Of a stretch of DNA of 64,000 bases, positions 43,367 through 50,687 are shown one piece after another; the first letter of the stretch is position 1, and each line of letters begins with the position of its first letter. The position numbers and the translations under genes are program-made. A model generated the notes under the pieces. It worked only from the letters and a program-made list of their open reading frames with translations, was not told the DNA's origin and searched no databases. The DNA is from VRUE01 sp963742535 (lineage in GTDB: Bacteria; Actinomycetota; Thermoleophilia; Solirubrobacterales; 70-9): positions 186,001-250,000 of the forward strand of contig CAVUMC010000001.1 in the NCBI GenBank assembly GCA_963742535.1, written 5' to 3'.

Positions 43367-43380
43367 CGCACATACGTTCG
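43367..43380. promoter_or_regulatory. Candidate LexA (SOS) box
   Basis: CGCACATACGTTCG differs at one base (C for A at position 3) from the Gram-positive LexA consensus CGAACRNRYGTTYG. It lies 182 bp upstream of the tlyA start, at the head of the tlyA-nadK-MFS-recN run. Binding is not shown; the identity of the regulated promoter is inferred. Confidence 0.4.
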
Positions 43381-43524
43381 TATGCTGTTCAAGGATTCGA
43401 AGAGGAAAACCGATAAGGGGCAGATAGACAAAAACTTTTTGGTTGGGTTCAGCGTCGCCCATACGGCTCATTGCTTCCCACAATGTCAGCCCGCGACACA
43501 TCAAAGGGCCCACCTACCTCCCAC

Positions 43525-43574
43525 GGATCCACATATAGAGATACATATCTCTCCTCCCTGTAGTAACCCCAGAA
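43525..43574. repeat. Direct repeat copy 1 flanking the MACPF-like islet
   Basis: This 50-bp stretch begins GGATCCACATA and ends AGTAACCCCAGAA. It matches 46266-46313 along its length with a few small indels: both share GGATCCACATA, TAGAGAT, CTCTCCTCCCT and AGTAACCCCAGAA in the same orientation. Confidence 0.8.
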
Positions 43575-43582
43575 TTCGCCTC

Positions 43583-43603
43583 CGCTCCCCGCGGGGGCGT
43601 TTT
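43583..43603 (+). terminator. Intrinsic terminator (plus strand)
   Basis: CGCTCCCC pairs with GGGGGCG (CGCTCCCC GC GGGGGCG), followed by TTTTCTG. No plus-strand gene precedes it, so it may end an unannotated transcript or act on the minus strand as a structured 3' region of the MACPF-like gene. Confidence 0.6.
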
Positions 43604-43614
43604 CTGTTGTGGGG

Positions 43615-44985
43615 CTAGGGATGGTCCCGGACGACGGGATGCATGACTTTGAAGACGTCGATCATCACCTTGGGGTCGATAACGAAGCGAACGGGGTTGG
43701 TGACCACCGTCACCGGCGAGCCTTCGGGCACCATCGTGCCGGCGGGCGGCGTGAACGAAAGCACCTTGAAGTCCGCCGGGGTCACTGCTGCCTCCTGCTG
43801 AGTGGCGGTCACGCCACTTCGCGTCGCAAGCTCCTGACAGGCGGCCCAATTCGTGCAGGCGGCGAAATCTGGCACCGGCACGTTTTTGACGCCGATGGCC
43901 AAGGGCATCGGGTCGGGCATTTGCGCCGACGGGAATGTGGTGTTCCTGTCTTTGGCGAACTCGACAGGGAACTTCGCTCCCGCCGGATCATCGATCGCGT
44001 GACTCGCGCATGCGGCCACCAGGTCTAGATCCGCCTCGGCGTCGCTCGCAGCTTTGGCCAGCGCCTCCTTGCTGGCGCCGTTGGAGAAGTCGAACTTGGA
44101 TTGGTTGGCCCTGACGTATTCGAGCAGGTTGAGCTGATCCAACAAAGTGCTTCGCTGACTAGCGCAGAAGACCAGGACGTCCTGCCCGTGCTGGATGGCG
44201 GCCGCATTCAAAGGCAGCGGACCATCTGCGATCGTCAGCGGCGCCAGGGTGACGAAATAGGGCCGGGCGACCTGATCGGGACTCGATTTGAAGCTCGAGA
44301 TGAACTTGTTCGCGTTTTCAAGCAGCTCAAGTGGATTTGTTGGATCTTCGATGGCGAGGTCCACGGGCCCACCCTCGTGGTACATCTGCACGAAGACTTC
44401 GCTGCTGAATTTTTTCTGCACTTCTTCGAACTTCGTCTGGGCGGTCCCCGAGAAAAGCCCGTAGGTGCCTTTGAGGGCAGCCGAGACTTTCTCCGACTCT
44501 TCCGCGCTGGAGGTGTCGATGCGCAACACACCAACGAAGAGGCCGCCGCGAGCAATGCCGCGAACGAACATGTTGCCGTAGCGCTGAGCAAAGACGTCCG
44601 GCTTATCGACCAGCGATGCCGCGTTGGCGGATAGAGCCGGTTCGTCGATGGAGAGAAAGTCGAGCTCGACCCTGGCGGTCACACTCATGAAGAGGGAGCT
44701 GGTCTGGACCTTCGAGTTCTGGGCGAAGGAAAAGCGCGCCGAGATGCTGGGACCGAATGCTCCGCAGCCGAAGCTGGCCTCGGCATCGACGCCCAGTGCC
44801 TTTTCGAGGTCGCTCGTCGACTGAATCCGCTGGACCTGGAAGTCGACGGTCGCACCGACGGCATTTGTCGGCCCAGACGGCTCTCCACTCACCGCCTTGC
44901 CCATTGGACTGCCAGAAGCGAGGTCAGCGCCGACACCGAAGTCGTAACCGGGCGTGTAAGGAACTTTGATCTGGTGGACCGCCAC
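43615..44985 (-). CDS. MACPF-like pore-forming-domain protein with C-terminal PASTA-like domain
   Basis: A 456-residue protein with no signal peptide. The N-terminus (VPYTPGYDFGVGADLASGSP) and the segment VFAQRYGNMFVRGIARGGLF at 131-150 resemble the MACPF/CDC signature (Y-G-x-H/M-F ... GG): a Tyr-Gly followed by a hydrophobic strand and a Gly-Gly turn. Flanking amphipathic segments (Ser/Thr/Ala/Lys-rich, 60-120 and 155-200) could be the helical clusters that unfurl into membrane hairpins. The C-terminal ~65 residues (VPDFAACTNWAACQELATRS ... FTPPAGTMVPEGSPVTVV) look like a PASTA repeat. Start is the GTG at 44985 without a Shine-Dalgarno sequence, within an inverted repeat. Function inferred by pattern only. 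Confidence 0.65.
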   Translation of the reverse strand: MAVHQIKVPYTPGYDFGVGADLASGSPMGKAVSGEPSGPTNAVGATVDFQVQRIQSTSDLEKALGVDAEASFGCGAFGPSISARFSFAQNSKVQTSSLFMSVTARVELDFLSIDEPALSANAASLVDKPDVFAQRYGNMFVRGIARGGLFVGVLRIDTSSAEESEKVSAALKGTYGLFSGTAQTKFEEVQKKFSSEVFVQMYHEGGPVDLAIEDPTNPLELLENANKFISSFKSSPDQVARPYFVTLAPLTIADGPLPLNAAAIQHGQDVLVFCASQRSTLLDQLNLLEYVRANQSKFDFSNGASKEALAKAASDAEADLDLVAACASHAIDDPAGAKFPVEFAKDRNTTFPSAQMPDPMPLAIGVKNVPVPDFAACTNWAACQELATRSGVTATQQEAAVTPADFKVLSFTPPAGTMVPEGSPVTVVTNPVRFVIDPKVMIDVFKVMHPVVRDHP

Positions 44986-45008
44986 TGATCGTAAAGATAA
45001 CGATCAGT
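44984..45008. promoter_or_regulatory. Inverted repeat over the start of the MACPF-like gene (operator or hairpin)
   Basis: ACTGATCGT (44984-44992) and ACGATCAGT (45000-45008) are perfect 9-bp inverted repeats separated by AAAGATA. The arm overlaps the GTG start. On the minus strand the spacer and start of the right arm contain TATCTT, which fits a TANNNT -10 box 8 nt before the GTG of a leaderless mRNA. Confidence 0.6.
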
Positions 45009-45094
45009 CAAATTCATTGTGTTTAATTCGGCGACGGTGTTGTCTAACCCTTATTCGTTCGAGATCGCAGGCCGTCGTCTAGCCTGCGCGGCCA

Positions 45095-45589
45095 ATGCCC
45101 TACACCGGTTCTTACCTTTGGAAGTTGCGTCAGGCCGTCGGTAGCGAACTGGTGCTGATGCCGGGCGCGATGGTTGCCTTGCGAAGTAGCGACGGCGCCG
45201 TCCTTCTCACCCAGCGCGCCGACGACGACAGTTGGTGCCTTCCCGCAGGTGCGGCCGAGGTGGGCGGGAGCTTCGCCAGAACTGCAATCGAGGAGTTGCG
45301 GGAGGAGACAGGAGTCGAGGTCGCCGAGAAGGATCTGGTGCCCTTCGGCTGTTTGTCCGAGGCGGAGCTTCACACGATCCGCTACCCAAACGGAGATCTC
45401 ACCCACTGCTTTGCCCTCTGCTTCCTGGCGGAAGAGTGGCGGGGCGAGCCGCGTCCCGACAACGAAGAGTCGACCGCAACTTCGTTCGTCGAGCTCGATG
45501 ATCTTCCGGAGCCAATCCACTCACCCTCGCTCAGCGCGCTGGAGCTGCTGAAGACGTACCTCGATTCGGGTCGGTTCCAAATACGCTAG
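45095..45589 (+). CDS. Nudix hydrolase
   Basis: A 164-residue Nudix-fold protein. The Nudix box is GAAEVGGSFARTAIEELREETGV: the metal-binding EExGV end is intact, but the first Glu of GX5E and the Arg of REUXEE are replaced (Gly and Glu). The surrounding strands (SWCLPAG before, PFGCLSEAELHTI after) fit ADP-sugar or (d)NTP hydrolases in general; the substrate is unknown. ATG start. It is divergent from the MACPF-like gene with 109 bp between, and precedes a membrane-protein gene on the same strand by 24 nt. Confidence 0.88.
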   Translation: MPYTGSYLWKLRQAVGSELVLMPGAMVALRSSDGAVLLTQRADDDSWCLPAGAAEVGGSFARTAIEELREETGVEVAEKDLVPFGCLSEAELHTIRYPNGDLTHCFALCFLAEEWRGEPRPDNEESTATSFVELDDLPEPIHSPSLSALELLKTYLDSGRFQIR

Positions 45590-45613
45590 GCGGCGATACG
45601 AGATGAGCTTCGC

Positions 45614-46138
45614 GTGACACGCAAACTGGGATTGATCCTTACCGGCATCGCAATGGTGGGTCTGTTCGCGGCGATGGGCTCGGCCGAGAACCGGATGCAG
45701 GACAACGGCCCCGGGATGGTTCCCTTCGAGCTCAATGGCGGCCAGCACCACGCGGACGAGATTCTCGCCGAATGGGGTGACGAAGGCCAGGATGCGGCGC
45801 GCGAACAGCTGTGGATCGACTTTGGCTTCATGGCCGCCTACGGGACCTTCCTCACCCTCGCCCTGGCCGCGGTCCGCGACATGGCGCGCGGGCGTGACTG
45901 GCGTCGGCTCGCCGCGATCGGTGGGATCGTCGCCTATTTCGGCGCGCTGGGAGCGGGGTTCGACGCGCTCGAGAACATCTGCCTGCTGCTGACACTCGGG
46001 GGACATGGCGCGGCCTTCCCCCTCCTCGCGACGATCTTCGCCACCTGCAAGTTCACCCTGATCGTCATCGCGATCGCCTATCTGATCGCCGGGCTGTCGA
46101 TGAGGGCAATCAGCCTGCTCCAGACCGCGCGCGCGTAG
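45614..46138 (+). CDS. Four-helix membrane protein of unknown function
   Basis: A 174-residue protein with four predicted transmembrane segments: GLILTGIAMVGLFAAMGSA, IDFGFMAAYGTFLTLALAA, LAAIGGIVAYFGALGAGFDAL and FTLIVIAIAYLIAGLSM. Between the first two is an acidic, His-containing loop (ELNGGQHHADEILAEWGDEG). GTG start at 45614, 24 nt after the Nudix gene, so the two probably form a pair. Not recognised as a family. A long perfect palindrome follows the stop. Confidence 0.72.
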   Translation: MTRKLGLILTGIAMVGLFAAMGSAENRMQDNGPGMVPFELNGGQHHADEILAEWGDEGQDAAREQLWIDFGFMAAYGTFLTLALAAVRDMARGRDWRRLAAIGGIVAYFGALGAGFDALENICLLLTLGGHGAAFPLLATIFATCKFTLIVIAIAYLIAGLSMRAISLLQTARA

Positions 46139-46141
46139 TCG

Positions 46142-46167
46142 CTCTCAACGCGTGCACGCGTTGAGAG
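46142..46167. terminator. 26-bp perfect palindrome
   Basis: 46142-46167 reads the same on both strands (CTCTCAACGCG TGCA CGCGTTGAGAG), with outer GTCGC/GCGAC arms that extend pairing after a small offset. It lies between convergent genes (membrane protein stop 46138 and dxs stop 46328). Probably a bidirectional terminator hairpin. Confidence 0.7.
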
Positions 46168-46216
46168 AAGCGACGGAATCGGGACCCGCCTGCCTCAGCG
46201 CACCGCGACTCGGCGC

Positions 46217-46279
46217 TCATGGCACCGGCGCGGTTAGTAGTAGATCCACGACGCTCCCTACGTGCGGATCCACATACAT
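46217..46279 (-). CDS. Possible 20-residue micro-ORF with strong ribosome site
   Basis: On the minus strand, GGGAGGAGAG is followed about 8 nt later by an ATG opening MYVDPHVGSVVDLLLTAPVP, then TGA. The MYxDPxxGS opening resembles small membrane proteins with a YxDPGxGS start, but the hydrophobic part is far too short here. It starts inside repeat copy 2, and the equivalent place in copy 1 gives only MYLYMWIRGR. Likely a relic or leader peptide, if translated at all. Confidence 0.3.
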   Translation of the reverse strand: MYVDPHVGSVVDLLLTAPVP

Positions 46280-46313
46280 AGAGATGCCTCTCCTCCCTCG
46301 AGTAACCCCAGAA
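46266..46313. repeat. Direct repeat copy 2 flanking the MACPF-like islet
   Basis: 48-bp counterpart of 43525-43574, same orientation. It lies 14 nt after the dxs stop on the minus strand. Read on that strand it includes GGGAGGAGAG, a perfect ribosome-binding-site-like stretch, in both copies. Confidence 0.8.
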
Positions 46314-46327
46314 GAGACTCGGGCAGG

Positions 46328-48385
46328 CTAGCCGATTGAGCGATTTGACGCAAGCCCCAATTTTTGGGGAGAAATCTTCATCTGATCTAGGACCCGCGCG
46401 GCGACGGCATCGCCGGTGAGGCCGACCTCCTCGTGCAGCAGTGCCGGCTTGCCGTGGGTGACGTAGCGGTCGGGCAGGCCGATGCGGAGGACGCGGGCGC
46501 GCTCCTCGGCGCGCTCGGCAAAGGCGTCCTCGAGGTGCTCGAGCACGGCGGAGCCGAAGCCGCCCGGCAGGACGTTCTCCTCGATCGTCACGACCAGGTC
46601 GTGGCCAAGCGCCAGTCGCTCCAGCAGCTCGCTGTCGAGCGGCTTGGCGAAGCGACCGTCGGCGACGGTCGCCGTCAGGCCGTGCTCGGCAAGGACCTTG
46701 GCGGCGTCGAGCGCGACCGCGGCCCCGTAGCCGTAGCCGAGCAGCGCTACTCGCTCGCCGCTGGCAAGCAGCTCGCCGCTGCCGATCGGGATCTCCTCGA
46801 CCTCGGCCGGCAGCTCGACCCCCTCGGCCGCTCCGCGCGGATAGCGCAGCGCCGCCGGGCCGTCGTGGGCGATCGCCGTGCGCAGCATCCGCACCAGCAT
46901 CGCCTCGTCGCGCGGCGCCATCAGCACAACGTTGGGGATCGGGCGGAAGTAGGAGACGTCGAAGGCGCCGTGGTGGGTCGGCCCGTCATCGCCGACCAGA
47001 CCGGCGCGGTCCATCGCGAAGGTGACATCGAGCTCCTGCAGGCAGACGTCGTGAACGATCTGGTCAAAGGCACGTTGGAGGAAGGTCGAGTAGATCGCGC
47101 AGACCGGCTTCGCCCCCTGGATCGCCAGCCCCGAGGCGAGCAGCACCGCGTTCTGCTCGGCGATACCGACGTCGTAGTACTGCTCGGGCACCTCGTCGGC
47201 GAGCTTCTGCAGGCCGGTCCCTCCCGCCATCGCCGCGGTGATCCCAACCACCCGCTTGTCGCGCCGCGCCTCGGCGACCATCGCGTCGGCGAAGACCTGC
47301 GTGTACTGGGGCGGCGCCCCGGCCACCGGCGGCTTCTCCAGTCGCTCCGGGGCGATCGAAGCGGGCGCGTCGGACTCCTGCACCGCAACCGGCTTCTTAG
47401 CTGCCGGCTTGCCGTCGACGATCGAGTTGGGCTTGGCGGCGTGCCATTTCTCCATCCCCTCGAGGCCGCCCTCCTCGGCCGGCAAGAACCCCTTGCCCTT
47501 GACCGTGTGGATGTGGACGACGACGGGACGATCGGCGTCGAAGGCCTCGCGCAGGGCCTCGCGCAGGGCGTGCACGTCGTGGCCGTCGATCACGCCCATG
47601 TAGGCGAGATCGAGCTCCTCGAAGAAGAGCCCCGGCGCCCAGTAGGCCTTGATCGCCGACTTGACCTCCGGCCCAAGCCGTTCGATCCGCTTGCCGAGCC
47701 CGAGCGGCAGCTTGGTCAGCCGGTCCTCGACCCCCTCGCGGGCGTGGAAGAGGCGCGGGTTGAGCCGCACCCGATTGAAGTAGCGGGAGAGCGCACCGAC
47801 GTTGGGTGAAATCGACATGCCGTTGTCATTGAGCACGATCACCATCGGCGTCTGCAGGCCACCGGCCGCGTGCAGAGCCTCGTAGGCGACACCACCAGTG
47901 AGGGCGCCGTCGCCGATCACGGCGGCGACCCTGCCGTCCTCGCCGATCCCGTGGCGCATCGCCTCCTTCAGCCCGACTCCGTAGCCGATCGAGGTCGAGG
48001 CGTGACCGGCGCCCATGATGTCGTGCTCGGACTCGAAGACCGAGCAGAACGGAGCCAAGCCGTCGTACTGGCGGATCGTCGGCAGCTCCTCGCGGCGTCC
48101 GGTGAGGATCTTGTGCGGGTAGGCCTGGTGGCCGACGTCCCAGAGCACCTTGTCGCGGGGTGAGTCGAGCAGGCTGTGCAGCGCGACCGCCAGCTCGCAG
48201 GTGCCAAGGTTGGCACCGAAGTGGCCACCGATCTCACCGATCGTGTCGATGATGTAGGTGCGCATCTCCTGCGCCACCTGCTGCAGCTGATCGTCGTTGA
48301 GCTCGTGCAGATCCGCCGGCCCATTGATGCCGTCAAGCAGGCGATCCTCGCCTGAGTCCGCCGCTTTGTGTCCGTTCTCGCTCAT
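46328..48385 (-). CDS. dxs: 1-deoxy-D-xylulose-5-phosphate synthase
   Basis: First enzyme of the MEP isoprenoid pathway: joins pyruvate and glyceraldehyde 3-phosphate using thiamine diphosphate. 685 residues. Motifs: DVGHQAYPHKILTGRR, GAGHASTSIGYG, the ThDP/Mg site GDGALTGGVAYEA ... LNDNGMSI, and the C-terminal transketolase part (FAMDRAGLVGDDGPTHHGAF, RYPRGAAEG). The linker between the two halves (~310-350) is longer and more Ala/Pro-rich than in the ~620-residue E. coli enzyme. The start overlaps the ispA-type stop by 4 nt. Confidence 0.97.
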   Translation of the reverse strand: MSENGHKAADSGEDRLLDGINGPADLHELNDDQLQQVAQEMRTYIIDTIGEIGGHFGANLGTCELAVALHSLLDSPRDKVLWDVGHQAYPHKILTGRREELPTIRQYDGLAPFCSVFESEHDIMGAGHASTSIGYGVGLKEAMRHGIGEDGRVAAVIGDGALTGGVAYEALHAAGGLQTPMVIVLNDNGMSISPNVGALSRYFNRVRLNPRLFHAREGVEDRLTKLPLGLGKRIERLGPEVKSAIKAYWAPGLFFEELDLAYMGVIDGHDVHALREALREAFDADRPVVVHIHTVKGKGFLPAEEGGLEGMEKWHAAKPNSIVDGKPAAKKPVAVQESDAPASIAPERLEKPPVAGAPPQYTQVFADAMVAEARRDKRVVGITAAMAGGTGLQKLADEVPEQYYDVGIAEQNAVLLASGLAIQGAKPVCAIYSTFLQRAFDQIVHDVCLQELDVTFAMDRAGLVGDDGPTHHGAFDVSYFRPIPNVVLMAPRDEAMLVRMLRTAIAHDGPAALRYPRGAAEGVELPAEVEEIPIGSGELLASGERVALLGYGYGAAVALDAAKVLAEHGLTATVADGRFAKPLDSELLERLALGHDLVVTIEENVLPGGFGSAVLEHLEDAFAERAEERARVLRIGLPDRYVTHGKPALLHEEVGLTGDAVAARVLDQMKISPQKLGLASNRSIG

Positions 48386-49245
48386 TCGTCTCTGGTGAAG
48401 ATGTAGTCGGCCACTCGCATCAGATCGCCGGTCTCGCCACTCGCTTCGCCCAGCGCCGCGGTCGCTTTCGCGTGCGACTCGGCCGCGAGCTCGCGCGCCC
48501 GCTCCAGGCCAAAGAGGCTGACGTAAGTGAGTTTGCCAAGTCGCTCGTCACTTCCATGGGGCTTGCCGAGCCGCTCGGAGCTCCCGGTCACGTCGAGAAT
48601 GTCATCGACGATCTGGAAAAGCACGCCGAGCTCGTCGGCAAATCGATGAAAAGGCATTGTCTCAGGTTCTGGCAAGCCTTCCAGGGTCAACACCACCCCG
48701 ACGCTGACGGCGATCAGGCGGCCGGTCTTGAGTGCGTGCAGGGAGCGCAGGCCCTCGGCGTCGCGCTCCTCGATCGCGACGTCCACGTACTGACCGCCGA
48801 CCATGCCGTCGACCCCCGTCGCAGCGCTGAGCTCGCGCAGCGCTGCCAGGACCCGCGCGGGCTCGCCAGGCTGCTCGCAGGCCAGGCGCATTGCCTCGGC
48901 AAAGAGGCCGTCGCCGGCGAGGATCGCGACGTCCTCGCCGAACTTGACGTGCGAGGTCGGCTTGCCGCGCCGCAGCTCGTCGTCGTCCATCGCCGGCAGG
49001 TCATCGTGGATCAACGAGTAGGTGTGGATCAGCTCGATCGCGCAAGCAATCGGCAGGAAGCCCTGGCGCCCAGTGCCCAGTGCCCGCGCCGTGGCGAGGG
49101 TCAGTACCGGGCGCACACGCTTGCCGCCGGCGAGCAGCGAGTAACGCATCGCCTCAACCAAGCCGCTGGTTGGGGCCGGGCCCGAAAAGGCGAGGTCCCC
49201 GAGCTCGGCATCGACGAGCTCGCGCAGCTCCTCCGGGTAGCTCAA
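48382..49245 (-). CDS. Polyprenyl (farnesyl/geranylgeranyl) diphosphate synthase, IspA-type
   Basis: Condenses isopentenyl diphosphate onto allylic primers. 287 residues of the short-chain trans-prenyl synthase family: GGKRVRPVLTLATARAL, first aspartate-rich motif HDDLPAMDDD with the 'type II' spacing, and second motif FQIVDDILDVTG. GKPTSHVKFGE is typical of FPP synthases. The residue before the first motif (SLIH) does not settle product length. TTG start (49245) overlapping the stop of the small upstream ORF; followed by dxs with overlap. Confidence 0.95.
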   Translation of the reverse strand: MSYPEELRELVDAELGDLAFSGPAPTSGLVEAMRYSLLAGGKRVRPVLTLATARALGTGRQGFLPIACAIELIHTYSLIHDDLPAMDDDELRRGKPTSHVKFGEDVAILAGDGLFAEAMRLACEQPGEPARVLAALRELSAATGVDGMVGGQYVDVAIEERDAEGLRSLHALKTGRLIAVSVGVVLTLEGLPEPETMPFHRFADELGVLFQIVDDILDVTGSSERLGKPHGSDERLGKLTYVSLFGLERARELAAESHAKATAALGEASGETGDLMRVADYIFTRDE

Positions 49246-49406
49246 TCCCCCGACTCGCGCAGGCTGCGGTTGGTCTCCTCGACCGCCTCGGCGGAGAGCT
49301 CAGCTGCCTCGTGGGCCAGCTCGGCTGCGCGGGCGTCGTCGGCGTCGCCCTCCAGTTCGCGGGCGATCGCGCCGAGTCGCTCGGCGATCTCACGCAAGCG
49401 GCTCAC
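49242..49406 (-). CDS. Short XseB-like or coiled-coil protein between nusB and ispA
   Basis: A 54-residue protein from a GTG at 49406, which has a strong GGGAGGGA site 3 nt upstream. The sequence is a single Glu/Ala-rich helix (RLREIAERLGAIARELEGDA ... EAVEETNRSLRESGD). Its place and helix pattern suggest exonuclease VII small subunit (xseB), which normally lies between xseA and ispA, but it is shorter than the usual ~75 residues and no xseA is next to it. Stop overlaps the ispA-type start (TTGA). Confidence 0.6.
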   Translation of the reverse strand: MSRLREIAERLGAIARELEGDADDARAAELAHEAAELSAEAVEETNRSLRESGD

Positions 49407-49425
49407 AAGTCCCTCCCGCTGCCGC

Positions 49426-49809
49426 TCACGTCGGCGTCCCCTCGCGCTCGCGGGCGATCGCGCCGAGCACGCCGTTGACGAAGCCGGGCGCGTCGGCGCC
49501 GCAGTACTCCTTGGCGATCTCAATCGCCTCGTCGATCGCGACCTCGGTCGGCACGTCATCGGAATGCTCGATCTCATACAGGGCCACCCGCATCACGTTG
49601 CGCTCCAGCGGCGCGATCCGCTCCAGCTCCCAGCCCTTGGAGTGAGCGGCGATCTGGGCGTCGAGCTCCTCGCGATGGGCCTCGACGCCGGCGGCCAACT
49701 CACGTGTGAACGGCCGTGACTCGGCGACCAGCTCCTCCAGGGGCCTGCCGGTGACGTCACGCTGGTAGCAAGCGAACACCGCATCGCGGCGCTGATCGGA
49801 ACGGCGCAT
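49426..49809 (-). CDS. nusB: Transcription antitermination factor NusB
   Basis: RNA-binding component of the rRNA antitermination complex (binds boxA with NusE/S10). 127 residues, all-helical: RRDAVFACYQRDVTGRP ... then WELERIAPLERNVMRVALYE, and the C-terminal TEVAIDEAIEIAKEYCGADA and FVNGVLGAIARE. The ATG at 49809 gives the usual N-terminus. It is separated from efp by two secreted-protein genes that interrupt the typical efp-nusB adjacency. Confidence 0.95.
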   Translation of the reverse strand: MRRSDQRRDAVFACYQRDVTGRPLEELVAESRPFTRELAAGVEAHREELDAQIAAHSKGWELERIAPLERNVMRVALYEIEHSDDVPTEVAIDEAIEIAKEYCGADAPGFVNGVLGAIAREREGTPT

Positions 49810-49844
49810 GACGCCATTCTGCCGTTTTGGGCGGTCGGGGAGCG

Positions 49845-50687
49845 TTAGCCGCGCGTGTAGCTGACGGCGAGGAGCCCGACGTTGCCAGAAGTGTCGGCTA
49901 CTTCCTTGCGCAAGGTGAGCGGATCGAAGCCCCGGCTGGGCGAAAGCTTCTTCGGCAGAGCAAAAAGGGCAAACAAGTACGTTTCGGCACTGCCTTCGGG
50001 ACAAAGTTCGTAATCGACCTTGCCGAAGCTGTTGCGACCGACGACGGCCCCCTTGGGCAGCTGTCCGGCCTTGATTTCATCCAGCGTCGGACTGATCCCA
50101 CCCACGGCCCAATTGAAGAAGAGTTTTCCTTCAACCGGCTGAATGTTCATCGCGAAGAGGACCAGTTCGGCGGTGCCCTCCGGCACCCCCTGCCAGTGCA
50201 GGGCCGGCGAGGTGCTCGTCCCGTCGCAGGTGTAACGCGCGGGCAGCGGCCCGGGGCCGCCACTGGACGGTGGCACCGATGGACTGTCCAGGCGGACATT
50301 GGCCACCGTTGCTTCCCGCTTCTGTTGCGGGGTGATACCCGGCTCCGGTTCGCCCTTGGGAATCGGGATGGATGGGCCGTCTCTGCCGGAAGGGGGCGAT
50401 TGCGCGGGCGAGGACTTGCCCTTGGAGCTGCCAGAGCCTCCGGCTCCGGCCGCGCTCCCCGCCGGGACGGACCCGGAGTTCTGATTCGAACCGCCACCGC
50501 CAGCACCGGCGCTGGCGCCTTTCGAGCCGCCCGCTTCGGTGGAGCCTGATTCAGCGGTAGTGCCCGCGGCAGCCACCGTCGAGCCCGAGCTGTCGGAGGA
50601 GCCTCCCCCGCAACCCGCGAGCAGAACTGCGACGACGGTGAGCGCCAGGAGGGTCCCGGCGCTCACCGTCGTCGCAAACTTCGTCAC
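49845..50687 (-). CDS. YbhB/YbcL-type (PEBP/Raf kinase inhibitor-like) lipoprotein
   Basis: A 280-residue lipoprotein. The GTG at 50687 overlaps the preceding stop (GTGA) and gives signal peptide VSAGTLLALTVVAVLLAGC (lipobox). A ~90-residue Ser/Gly/Ala tether follows, then a phosphatidylethanolamine-binding-protein fold (~150-280): ARYTCDGTSTSPALHWQGVP, FNWAVGGISPTLDEI and YLFALFALPKKL. The canonical DPDxP/GxHR motif of PEBP is only partly kept (CDGTSTSPAL). Function of bacterial PEBP lipoproteins is unclear; anion or lipid binding is inferred. Confidence 0.87.
   Translation of the reverse strand: MTKFATTVSAGTLLALTVVAVLLAGCGGGSSDSSGSTVAAAGTTAESGSTEAGGSKGASAGAGGGGSNQNSGSVPAGSAAGAGGSGSSKGKSSPAQSPPSGRDGPSIPIPKGEPEPGITPQQKREATVANVRLDSPSVPPSSGGPGPLPARYTCDGTSTSPALHWQGVPEGTAELVLFAMNIQPVEGKLFFNWAVGGISPTLDEIKAGQLPKGAVVGRNSFGKVDYELCPEGSAETYLFALFALPKKLSPSRGFDPLTLRKEVADTSGNVGLLAVSYTRG

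Larger units (their letters stand above)
43186..43613. other. Long intergenic region between tlyA and the MACPF-like gene
   Basis: 428 bp without a convincing protein gene and with lower GC than the flanks. It holds a LexA-like box (43367-43380), a near-palindrome CATACGTTCGTATG (43371-43384), repeat copy 1 (43525-43574), and a plus-strand terminator (43583-43603). A short plus-strand reading frame from 43382 to 43618 has a composition unlike its neighbours and I do not support it. A plus-strand noncoding RNA ending at the terminator is possible. Confidence 0.6.

Noticed and set aside
43382..43618. A 78-codon plus-strand reading frame in the long intergenic region
   Set aside because: It crosses repeat copy 1 and the terminator stem, has no ribosome site and a composition unlike coding DNA here.
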